Assembly (NCBI GenBank): GCA_039182515.1
Contig: JBCDCE010000027.1
Coordinates: forward strand, 1 to 52,426
DNA: 52,426 nucleotides
Direction of reading: 5' to 3'
Source of the DNA: JBCDCE01 sp039182515
Lineage (GTDB): Bacteria > Pseudomonadota > Alphaproteobacteria > Rhodobacterales > Rhodobacteraceae
The position numbers and the translations under genes were made by a program. The notes below the pieces were generated by a model that saw only the letters and a program-made list of their open reading frames with translations, made no database searches and had not been told where the DNA came from. How positions within the stretch are numbered: position 1 is the stretch's first letter; every line of letters begins with the position of its first letter. Positions 7,187 through 14,802 of this stretch are shown piece after piece.

Positions 7187-8998
7187 TTAGCCCTCCATCG
7201 CTTCCAATTCGTCGATGAAGCCCGAGATCATGCTGAGGCCTTTGTCCCAGAAAGCCGGGTCTGAGGCGTCGAGGCCGAAGGGGGCCAAGAGCTCTTTGTG
7301 GTGCTTGGAGCCACCTGCTTTGAGCATCTCGAAGTACTTCTCTTGGAAGCTCGGATCGCCTTCCTCATAGACCGCATAAAGCGCGTTCACGAGGCCGTCG
7401 CCAAAGGCATAGGCATAAACATAAAACGGTGAGTGCACGAAGTGGGGGATGTAGGCCCAGAAGGTCTCATAGCCTTCCATAAAGTTGAAAACAGGCCCGA
7501 GGCTTTCGGCCTGTACCGACATCCAAAGCGCGTTGATATCATCTGGCGTCAGCTCACCGTTAGAGCGCGCCTCGTGCAATTTGCATTCAAAGTCATAAAA
7601 AGCGATTTGGCGCACAACCGTATTGATCATGTCCTCGACCTTGCCCGCGAGCAAAATCTTGCGCTGTGCGGGCGTCTCAGCGGCGGCCAAGAGCTTCCGG
7701 AAAGTCAGCATTTCGCCAAAAACCGAGGCCGTCTCGGCCAAAGTGAGCGGTGTGGAGCTGAGGAGCTCACCCTGTTCGGCAGCCAGCACTTGGTGCACGC
7801 CGTGGCCGAGCTCATGGGCCAAGGTCATCACGTCCCGCGGTTTTCCAAGATAGTTGAGCATCACGTAAGGATGCACCTCTGTCACCGTTGGATGCGCAAA
7901 AGCGCCTGGCGCTTTGCCGGGTTTCACGCCCGCATCGATCCAGCCTTTGGTGAAGAAGGGCTCGGCAAGATCGGCCATTTTGGGGTCAAAGCCCGCATAG
8001 GCCTCCATGACCGTTTTTTGGGCGGTGGCCCAATCCACAAGCTTTGGATCTTCTTGGGGCAGGGGCGCATTGCGGTCCCACACTTCCATTTGTTCCAGGC
8101 CCATCCATTTGGCTTTGAGCGCGTAGTAGCGGTGCGAGAGCTTTGGATAGGCCGCCACAACGGCATTGCGCAGCGCCTCCACCACTTCGGGCTCCACATG
8201 GTTGCTCAGATGGCGACCTGTTTGGGGCGTGGGCATGCCGCGCCAACGGTCTTCGATTTCTTTTTCTTTGGCCAAAGTGTTGTGCACACGTGCAAAGATC
8301 GAGACGTTTTCGCCAAAGACCTTTGCCAGCGCGCGGGCCCCCGTTTCGCGCGTGGCGCGGTCAGGGTTGGTCATAAGGTCAAGCGTGGCTTCAATGCCCT
8401 TTTCTTCGCCGTCCACGTCGAAGGTGAGGCCCGCGATGGTCTCGTCAAAGAGCCGGTTCCACGCGGCGGAACCCACAACAGATTGATCATGCAGGAACTT
8501 CTCGAGCTCATCGGAAAGCTGGTAGTCTTTCATGGCGCGCAGCCGGTCAAAGATGGGTTGATAGCGCGCAAGATCGGCATTGGCGGCAAAAAGTGCGGCC
8601 ATATGGTCATCTGACAGACGGTTGATCTCGAGGCTCCAAAACACCAGTGCTGTGGTGAAGGTGGTGATTTTGTCTTGGCAATCCGACAGGAACTTCGCGC
8701 GCTCCGCATCCGTGGTGTGTTGGTAATAGCGCAAGCCTGCAAAGGACATGATCCTTCCTGCGATCACATCGATCTTCTCGTAGCTTTGAACTGCGTCTAA
8801 AAAGCCGGCGGCATCGAGGTTTTCAAGCTTGCCTGCGTAGGTCTCCGCAAAGCTTTTGCAGGCTGTTTCCAGCCAGTCCATATCGCGCTTGAGCTCTTTG
8901 GCATCGGCGCTCTCATAAAGATCGCTGAGGTCCCATTCGGGAAGATCGCCAAACTCAGAAGAGCCGGAAGAAGCATTTGCGTCAAAGAAATAAGTCAT
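7187..8998 (-). CDS. pepF: Oligoendopeptidase F (M3 family zinc metallopeptidase)
   Basis: This 603-residue cytosolic peptidase has the M3 zinc motif HELGH at residues 395-399, followed by the distal glutamate region TLAETASVFGE. The overall helical sequence and length fit M3B oligoendopeptidase F, which degrades short peptides, including cleaved signal peptides. No leader is seen. The start MTYFFDANAS is preceded by a purine-rich GAGGTTTCC. It sits alone between the secreted protease and the DNA ligase, with about 115 bp on the ligase side. The long plus-strand frame across 7433-8614 is its shadow. Confidence 0.92.
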   Translation of the reverse strand: MTYFFDANASSGSSEFGDLPEWDLSDLYESADAKELKRDMDWLETACKSFAETYAGKLENLDAAGFLDAVQSYEKIDVIAGRIMSFAGLRYYQHTTDAERAKFLSDCQDKITTFTTALVFWSLEINRLSDDHMAALFAANADLARYQPIFDRLRAMKDYQLSDELEKFLHDQSVVGSAAWNRLFDETIAGLTFDVDGEEKGIEATLDLMTNPDRATRETGARALAKVFGENVSIFARVHNTLAKEKEIEDRWRGMPTPQTGRHLSNHVEPEVVEALRNAVVAAYPKLSHRYYALKAKWMGLEQMEVWDRNAPLPQEDPKLVDWATAQKTVMEAYAGFDPKMADLAEPFFTKGWIDAGVKPGKAPGAFAHPTVTEVHPYVMLNYLGKPRDVMTLAHELGHGVHQVLAAEQGELLSSTPLTLAETASVFGEMLTFRKLLAAAETPAQRKILLAGKVEDMINTVVRQIAFYDFECKLHEARSNGELTPDDINALWMSVQAESLGPVFNFMEGYETFWAYIPHFVHSPFYVYAYAFGDGLVNALYAVYEEGDPSFQEKYFEMLKAGGSKHHKELLAPFGLDASDPAFWDKGLSMISGFIDELEAMEG

Positions 8999-9113
8999 GG
9001 AAACCTCGTTGCCTGCGTTGGATCCTACCTAAGCTCAGGCTGCCGGAGTTGAAAGATGCATGTGGTGCTTTCTTGAGCGCAAAACGCGGGGCTTGGCTAA
9101 GCCACGCTTCTTC

Positions 9114-10703
9114 TCACCCATAAAGCGCCAAAATCTCTTGGAGATCCTCCAGGGTATTGGCCTCATTAAGGGGTTTGTCGTGGCGCCAGCGGGAGATACG
9201 TGGAAAGCGCAAAGCGACCCCAGATTTATGACGCGGGCTTTCTTGAATGCCTTCGAAAGCAATCTCGAACACATGATGCGGCGTCACTTGGCGCACAGGG
9301 CCAAACCGCTGGAGGGTGTTTTTACGAACCCAAGCGGTGATCCTTTCAAATTCCGCGTCCGTGAGCCCTGAATAGGCCTTGGCAAAGGGTACGAGGTCGT
9401 CCCCGTCCCAAACCGCGAAGGTGAAGTCTGTAAAGAGTGTGGCGCGCCGGCCGTGGCCGGATTGCGCGTAGATCATCACAGCATCAATCACCAAGGGATC
9501 AACTTTCCATTTCCACCAGTCGCCTTTTTTGCGGCCCGCCAAATAGGGGCTGCCCAGGCGTTTGAGCATGAGCCCTTCCGCACCGAGTTCGCGGGCCTTC
9601 TCGCGCCGTTCGGTGAGCTCTTGCCATGTTGAAACGTCTATCGTTTCCGAGAGCCTGAGCGGCGCGCTAGGAGGACAATAGGCGACGAGCCGCGCGAGCC
9701 GCCTGCGGCGGGTCCGCAGTGGCTCGGGGCGCTGATCCACCCCACCCAACTCCAGAAGATCATAGGCCTGCAACACCACAGGCGCAGAGCTCAACAAGGA
9801 TTTGGGAACCGTCTTGCGCCCGAGCCGCTTTTGCAGCGCGTTGAACGACAAAGGCGCGCCGTCCTTCCAAGCCAGAACCTCGCCGTCGATCACAACGCCC
9901 GGGGGCAGGTAATCCATAAGCTGCGCGAGCTCAGGAAAGCGATCTGTCATCAGATCTTCGCCGCGTGACCAGAGCGCGTGCTGGCCTTCTCGAAATATGA
10001 ACTGGCCGCGAATACCGTCCCATTTGTACTCGGCAGACCAGTCGGAGACTTCGCCAAGTGCCTCCACGCTTTCTACAGGATGGGCCAAGTAAAACGGGTA
10101 GGGCTTCGACAGATCCGCCAAGGGGTCGTCTTGCTCAATGAGAGCATGATAAGTGGTTGTTTCCGGCGTCCAGTTGCCCATCAATTTATGGGTCAAAAGG
10201 GCCTCATCTTGCCCCGTGGCTTGCGCCAACGCGCGGGTCATTAGCTTTTGACTGATACCGATGCGAAACCCGCCCGTGAGCAGTTTGTTGAACAAAAACC
10301 TTTGCGTCGTGTCGAGTTGGTTCCAGGCCGAAAGAACCGTGTCTTTTTGAGCCGCCTCTTCTGCCCCGCGCAACGCGATGATCTTAGAGATCCAGGCACT
10401 GAGGCTCAAATTGGCGCGGGCCTCGGCTGATGGCAGAACAAGAGCGATGGTTTCCGCCAAATCTCCGACAATCGGATAGGCTTCCTCAAAAAGCCAAAGC
10501 GGGATGCCGGCGCGTTCCGCCGCCCATTCGCGCAGCTTTGTTGTGGTGACGGCACGTTTCGGGCGCCGTGAGGAAAAGAGCGCGATGGTCCATAGCTTGT
10601 CATCGTCTGGGGCTTGCGCAAAGTAGTCCGCAAGCGCGGCCACTTTGGCGTTTGTCTTGGTGGTTTGATCAAGTGCATCAAAAAGCTCTGCGAAACGCTG
10701 CAT
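9114..10703 (-). CDS. ATP-dependent DNA ligase (cisplatin-damage-response type)
   Basis: The protein has 529 residues. An N-terminal helical domain is followed by the nucleotidyltransferase core with the adenylated lysine in YKWDGIRGQ (K227) and downstream motifs GEVLAWKDG and EGLMLKRL. The C-terminal OB-fold region includes DPLVIDAVMIYAQSGHGRRATL. These ATP-dependent ligases occur alongside the essential NAD-dependent LigA and act in DNA repair, typically with an MBL exonuclease and an Lhr-type helicase. The exonuclease is directly upstream here (10 bp gap). No Lhr helicase or PdeM phosphoesterase gene is beside it. Confidence 0.9.
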   Translation of the reverse strand: MQRFAELFDALDQTTKTNAKVAALADYFAQAPDDDKLWTIALFSSRRPKRAVTTTKLREWAAERAGIPLWLFEEAYPIVGDLAETIALVLPSAEARANLSLSAWISKIIALRGAEEAAQKDTVLSAWNQLDTTQRFLFNKLLTGGFRIGISQKLMTRALAQATGQDEALLTHKLMGNWTPETTTYHALIEQDDPLADLSKPYPFYLAHPVESVEALGEVSDWSAEYKWDGIRGQFIFREGQHALWSRGEDLMTDRFPELAQLMDYLPPGVVIDGEVLAWKDGAPLSFNALQKRLGRKTVPKSLLSSAPVVLQAYDLLELGGVDQRPEPLRTRRRRLARLVAYCPPSAPLRLSETIDVSTWQELTERREKARELGAEGLMLKRLGSPYLAGRKKGDWWKWKVDPLVIDAVMIYAQSGHGRRATLFTDFTFAVWDGDDLVPFAKAYSGLTDAEFERITAWVRKNTLQRFGPVRQVTPHHVFEIAFEGIQESPRHKSGVALRFPRISRWRHDKPLNEANTLEDLQEILALYG

Positions 10704-10713
10704 CTAAAGGCCC

Positions 10714-11724
10714 TCACGCATCTTCCGTATCCTCAAGGTCCGCGCCTTCGCCCGCGTATTCCGTGGAGACCACATGCGCATCATACCCTTGCTCTCGAAG
10801 CCATTTGGTGAAGACGCTCGTATAGCCATGCGTGACAAAGATCTTTTCAGCGCCCGTGTCGCGAATAGCGGCGTTAAGGCCGGGCCAGTCTGCATGATCC
10901 GAGAGCACAAAACCGCGGTCCGCTGCGCGCCTGCGCCGAACCCCGCGCAGCGCCATCCATCCAGAGGCAAACGCTGTGCTTTGCGGGCCAAAGCGTTTTG
11001 ACCATCCCCCAAAGCCGGAAGGCGGGCAGATCACGAGGGCGCCCGGGTAGTCTTTAGGATTAAGGTCTGGGGTAACATGCACTGTTTCGGGCAAATTGAG
11101 GCCTTGGGCGCGCAGCACCGCATTGGTGTTTTCAACGGCGCCATGGGTGAGGATGGGGCCAATATGGGCATCAACAGCGCACAAAATGCGCTGAGCTTTC
11201 CCAAGTGCATATGCGCCTAATACGGAGGCTTTTCCCTCTTTTTGATTATTTTTCCACCACGTATTGATTTCAGCAATCGTCTCACTTTGCGGCTTCCATT
11301 TGAAAACCGGCAGGCCGAAAGTGCTTTCTGTGATAAAAGCGTGGCAGGGCACGGGGGCGAAGGCCTCGGAAAATCCATCGTCTGTGGTTTTATAATCTCC
11401 GGACGCGACCCAGACCTCGCCCTTGACCTCAACGCGGATCTGAGCAGACCCGGGGACATGCCCGGCCGGGTGGAAAGAAACTGTTGCGCCGCCGATTTGG
11501 CGGGTTTCTTCAAAGGCAATCGTGTCCAAGTCGATGTTGCCAAGGCGATGGCGGATCACCGGGGCGGCTGCTTTTGTGGCCAAGTAGCTGCCGTGACCCG
11601 GACGCGCGTGATCCGCGTGGCCATGCGTAATGAGCGCCCGCGCCACGGGGCGCCAAGGATCGATATAGAAATCGCCCGCTGGGCAATAGATCCCGCGATC
11701 TGTGAACTTTAAAACGTCCGCCAT
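10714..11724 (-). CDS. Ligase-associated DNA exonuclease (metallo-beta-lactamase fold)
   Basis: This 336-residue MBL/beta-CASP-like nuclease has the metal motif THGHADHARPGH (H34, H36, D38, H39), then a His in HPAGHVPGSAQI and a beta-CASP-like half ending in FVLSDHADWPGL and FVTHGYTSVF. It matches the ligase-associated exonuclease family, relatives of SNM1/Artemis proteins acting on damaged or cross-linked DNA ends. The stop is 10 bp before the ligase start, so the pair is a repair operon on the minus strand. The gene upstream reads the same way but across a 64-bp gap and is unrelated. Confidence 0.9.
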   Translation of the reverse strand: MADVLKFTDRGIYCPAGDFYIDPWRPVARALITHGHADHARPGHGSYLATKAAAPVIRHRLGNIDLDTIAFEETRQIGGATVSFHPAGHVPGSAQIRVEVKGEVWVASGDYKTTDDGFSEAFAPVPCHAFITESTFGLPVFKWKPQSETIAEINTWWKNNQKEGKASVLGAYALGKAQRILCAVDAHIGPILTHGAVENTNAVLRAQGLNLPETVHVTPDLNPKDYPGALVICPPSGFGGWSKRFGPQSTAFASGWMALRGVRRRRAADRGFVLSDHADWPGLNAAIRDTGAEKIFVTHGYTSVFTKWLREQGYDAHVVSTEYAGEGADLEDTEDA

Positions 11725-11788
11725 GCCCTAAAGGTTAGACTAAAGACGACACTTGGAAAGGGCCGCTTCGTGTTCGAGCCCGATATGG

Positions 11789-12685
11789 TTAGTCGCCCAA
11801 GAAAGCGCCATCGACAACAACGCCGTCGCCTTGGTCGTTAAAGACGCCGCCGATGTCGGATGGTAGAAGCGATCCTGTGTTGAGGCCGAAAAACGCACCA
11901 CTTGCGGCAAGGGTGTTTTCGGTCCCTGTCGGCTGGCTGGGGGCACCATTGGCCACATAGGCGATTGTGCCGCCCGTGAAAGCGTTGTCCACGATTTCCA
12001 TGCCGGTGATGTTGATGCTTTCGAGATTGAAGGTCGTGCCTGTGCTGGCGTTTACCACCATGGACAAATCAACAGTAGGGGCGGCGGCAGCGAAATCTGC
12101 GGAGGCCACGAGGCCACCTGCGTAGTTCTCAATGAGCACGTCGTTTTCAAACACCTCTGCCGCAAATCCGCCCGTGTAGATGGCCGTGCCAGAGCTTGGC
12201 ATATCAGACGCATTCGTGGGCAGCCCAGCGATCCCGCGCACAAGATTTGTGCCGTCCGTCAGAGCAACAAGGGCCGCAAATTCTGTGCGCAAGGGCTGAC
12301 CTGGCAAAGTCACAGCCACTTGCGTTTGGCCATCCAGATAGATGCCATCCAGATCGGGGTCAGGCGCATCCGTAATCGAGATGACACCGGCTGAGGCCGT
12401 TAATGTATTGGCCGCACGGTCAAGTGCGCCCGTGCCTTTAATGACCTCACTCGCAGAAGGCGTGGTGATGATGGTAAAAAAGCCGCCGATCTCAGACGTT
12501 CCAGGCGTTGTGCTGACAAGATCTTCGTTTGTTGCGTTCGTTGTTGTGAAGCCAGAAAAAGGCTCGGGCGGGGGTGGTCCTGCGTCTCCGCTTCCACCAC
12601 CGCCGCCGGAGCAGGCTGCAAGCGTGGAACATGCCAAAAGGGTTAGTACGCCCTGAGGGACGCGAAGAGACACTGTAGCGATCAT
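11789..12685 (-). CDS. Lipoprotein with TbpB-like C-terminal barrel
   Basis: From the ATG at 12685 this encodes 298 residues with a lipoprotein signal (LLACSTLAAC, lipidated Cys25), a Gly/Ser/Pro-rich linker, then Thr/Gly/Ala-rich beta-strand sequence. The C-terminus (AASGAFFGLNTG then IGGVFNDQGDG) resembles the small beta-barrel at the end of transferrin-binding-protein-B-like and Slam-dependent lipoproteins. Iron or haem binding is possible but not shown: no TonB receptor lies nearby. The in-frame extension to 12844 crosses a strong hairpin and is rejected. Confidence 0.65.
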   Translation of the reverse strand: MIATVSLRVPQGVLTLLACSTLAACSGGGGGSGDAGPPPPEPFSGFTTTNATNEDLVSTTPGTSEIGGFFTIITTPSASEVIKGTGALDRAANTLTASAGVISITDAPDPDLDGIYLDGQTQVAVTLPGQPLRTEFAALVALTDGTNLVRGIAGLPTNASDMPSSGTAIYTGGFAAEVFENDVLIENYAGGLVASADFAAAAPTVDLSMVVNASTGTTFNLESINITGMEIVDNAFTGGTIAYVANGAPSQPTGTENTLAASGAFFGLNTGSLLPSDIGGVFNDQGDGVVVDGAFLGD

Positions 12686-12795
12686 GTTTTTTGCCTTTAG
12701 CTCAACAGGTTTTGCTGCTTTGGTCACAGGCTTAGGCCTATGTCGGACGCTTGGTCGCGCCTCTCCCAAATCACACACACGCGCCTTTTGAATCG

Positions 12796-12832
12796 AGAAG
12801 GCTGCCCGGGTGCAACCCCAGGGCAGCCTTCT
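12796..12832 (-). terminator. Strong hairpin downstream of the alpha/beta hydrolase
   Basis: A perfect 12-bp stem (AGAAGGCTGCCC / GGGCAGCCTTCT) closes a 13-nt loop, starting about 23 bp past the hydrolase stop on the minus strand. There is no proper U-tract, so it may terminate weakly or protect the 3' end of the mRNA. Confidence 0.55.
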
Positions 12833-12854
12833 TAACAGTCTCACTCAAACTTCG

Positions 12855-13799
12855 TCAGGCGCTGTGCTGAGAAAACAACGCCGCACAGCGATCAAAGAAG
12901 TCTGCCCGAGTGGCGGGCACTTCCATCATGATCTCATGTTCGCCGCCTGTGTAGGTTTTCAAAGCGCCGTCTGGCCAGTTGGCCATGCGCAGCTTGATGG
13001 CTGTCGTATCCACAATCCGCTCGTTCGTGCCCATGGCACAAAAGCAGGGCAGCTCTGGCGCTTTTTGAGCGGCCAAGTCCCTAAGTTCCCCCAGAGCTTG
13101 GTTGACCCAATGGATCGTAGGGCCCGAAAGGCTCAAATCAGGGCAAATCTCCAGATGCGTGCGCATGTAAGAAATCATGTCTGCGTCGCGGGTGAGCGTG
13201 TTGTCGTCGAGATCAGCGGTAAGCACGTAGGCTTCGGCGTCTGTCATAGGCGCACGGGCGTCGGCCAAGCCCAAAGGTCTGGCCACAGCGGCAATGGCAT
13301 GGGCCACAGGCCGCATCATGCGCGACATGGCGATGCCCCACATCGGACCTGAAAACGCCGCCGCTTTCACATCCAAGCCGTCCATCAAGGCCCGCAACCC
13401 AATGGCACCGCCCATGGAATGGGCAACAAGGTAGTAGGGCTCAGGCAGGTTTTGCGCGCGTGCATAGTCGAGCATTGCAGCCACGTCGTGTTGATAGTCA
13501 AGAAACGCACCCACATGTCCCAATGACCTGTCAGGCAAAAGGCGATCTGCTAAGCCCTGTCCACGCCAATCAATGGCTGCCATCGCAAAGCCACGGGCGG
13601 CAAAATCGCGCGCTGCACGGCCATATTTTTCGATATATTCGGTGCGGCCCGGAAAAAGCAAAACGGTGCCTTTGCAGTCCCCGTCTTTCAGAGCCCAATG
13701 GCCTATGCGGAGCTTGACCCCATCGGCAGCTTGGACCCAATCGGCCAAGCCGCCCTCTGGGCCGTCTGCTGCCTCGGCATAGAAGGGTGCGGTCTGCAT
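12855..13799 (-). CDS. Alpha/beta hydrolase, lysophospholipase / monoacylglycerol-lipase type
   Basis: This 314-residue serine hydrolase has an oxyanion-side FPGRTEYIEKYG (about 49-60), the strand DWRGQGLADR and the nucleophile elbow AHSMGG (Ser128). A late His in GGEHEIMME completes the triad. The pattern matches PldB/lysophospholipase L2-like proteins of the Serine aminopeptidase S33 fold, acting on lysophospholipids or monoglycerides. No signal peptide is seen. Its start abuts the stop of the SCP2 gene upstream with no gap, so they form an operon. The first codons MQTAPFYAEAADG fit the family's N-terminus. Confidence 0.82.
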   Translation of the reverse strand: MQTAPFYAEAADGPEGGLADWVQAADGVKLRIGHWALKDGDCKGTVLLFPGRTEYIEKYGRAARDFAARGFAMAAIDWRGQGLADRLLPDRSLGHVGAFLDYQHDVAAMLDYARAQNLPEPYYLVAHSMGGAIGLRALMDGLDVKAAAFSGPMWGIAMSRMMRPVAHAIAAVARPLGLADARAPMTDAEAYVLTADLDDNTLTRDADMISYMRTHLEICPDLSLSGPTIHWVNQALGELRDLAAQKAPELPCFCAMGTNERIVDTTAIKLRMANWPDGALKTYTGGEHEIMMEVPATRADFFDRCAALFSQHSA

Positions 13800-14090
13800 T
13801 TAGCCCAAAACGCCAGAGAGTTTCATGGCCATGCCCATGTCGCCGTCGACAGTGAGCTTGCCGGTCATGAAGGCAGCCGTTGGGTTCAACTCACCGTCGA
13901 GGATCGATTTAAAGGTTTCGGTGTCGGCCGTCAGGGTGACGTCTGCATCTTCGTCGCCTGCACGCGCGCCATCGCTGTCGATCATAATGGCGCCTTCATC
14001 CGAGACGACAAATTTTGCGGTTCCGTCAAAACCCGCTCCGCCCATTTTCTCGTTTAGGGCCGATACGGCTTCAGTGATGACATCGCTCAT
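13800..14090 (-). CDS. SCP2 sterol-binding domain protein
   Basis: This 96-residue single-domain protein has the SCP2 core: an early helix, strands ending in ...GAIMIDSDG, the conserved acidic DADVTLTAD, and GKLTVDGDMGMAMKLSGVL at the end, forming the lipid-binding pocket. The family binds acyl chains or hydrophobic ligands. The ATG at 14090 follows AGGAGC; an upstream in-frame start would add 17 residues lacking domain similarity. It is the first gene of an operon with the lysophospholipase-like hydrolase, consistent with lipid handling. Confidence 0.85.
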   Translation of the reverse strand: MSDVITEAVSALNEKMGGAGFDGTAKFVVSDEGAIMIDSDGARAGDEDADVTLTADTETFKSILDGELNPTAAFMTGKLTVDGDMGMAMKLSGVLG

Positions 14091-14173
14091 AAGAGACGCT
14101 CCTTCATGATGTGACTGGTGAGGCGTAAATGCCTCTCGCATTTATCGCAACCAGCGCTATGGTCTTATGTGAT

Positions 14174-14767
14174 ATGAAAAAGATCTCTGGCAATCTCAAA
14201 TCTAACCTAGCGGCACTTTTGCTCAGTGTCGGGTTTTCCATACCTTTGGCTGTGCCTGTTTCGGCACAATCGGCCAGTCCGCCCGGAGATCCGGGCAAAA
14301 TCGCCAGCATTTTGGAGCGCTTGAAAGAGTCGACGCCGCAAAGCTACGCCGTGATTGAGCGCGAATTGGAGCTCGAATGGTCGAAATCGGGCTCGGCCTC
14401 TATGAATCTGCTACTCCAACGCGGCAAAGACGCGCTGGAGCGGGGCGAGTTTCAAAAGGCCTTTTTCCACTTCTCAGCCCTCATTGATCACGCGCCGGAG
14501 TTTGCTGAAGGCTATGCGGGCCGCGCCACAGCGCTCTTTCGCATGGACCGCGTAGGCCAGGCCTTAGCGGACATCGAGGAAGCTTTGCGCCGCAATCCCA
14601 ATCACTATCCATCTATGATTGGCTTTGGGATCATCATGGCAGAACTAGGTAATCCCCATGCGGCCGTCGCAGCGCTCAAACGCGCGGCCTCTATACATCC
14701 CCACCGCGAGGACGTAACCAAAGCGCTGGACCGGCTTGTGAAAGAGGTTGAAGGCACCGCCATTTAG
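14174..14767 (+). CDS. Exported tetratricopeptide-repeat protein
   Basis: The protein has 197 residues with a signal peptide (MKKISG..., cut near VSAQS at about residues 30-33). Three TPR-like helical pairs then run from about residue 75 to the end (GRDALERGEFQKAF-type, AEGYAGRATALFRM, NHYPSMIGFGIIMAELG). Proteins of this kind are common in alphaproteobacteria and mediate protein contacts in the periplasm. The ATG at 14174 is chosen because upstream in-frame starts would extend the leader needlessly. It is divergent from the SCP2 gene (83 bp between) and is followed by the helicase at a 35-bp gap on the same strand. Confidence 0.7.
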   Translation: MKKISGNLKSNLAALLLSVGFSIPLAVPVSAQSASPPGDPGKIASILERLKESTPQSYAVIERELELEWSKSGSASMNLLLQRGKDALERGEFQKAFFHFSALIDHAPEFAEGYAGRATALFRMDRVGQALADIEEALRRNPNHYPSMIGFGIIMAELGNPHAAVAALKRAASIHPHREDVTKALDRLVKEVEGTAI

Positions 14768-14802
14768 GTGGCAGCCTTTCATTTGGCTGAGGGAGCGGCG
14801 CG

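Noticed and set aside
7433..8614. 393-codon plus-strand frame
   Set aside because: Lies wholly antisense to pepF, which has clear motifs; typical shadow frame in GC-rich DNA.
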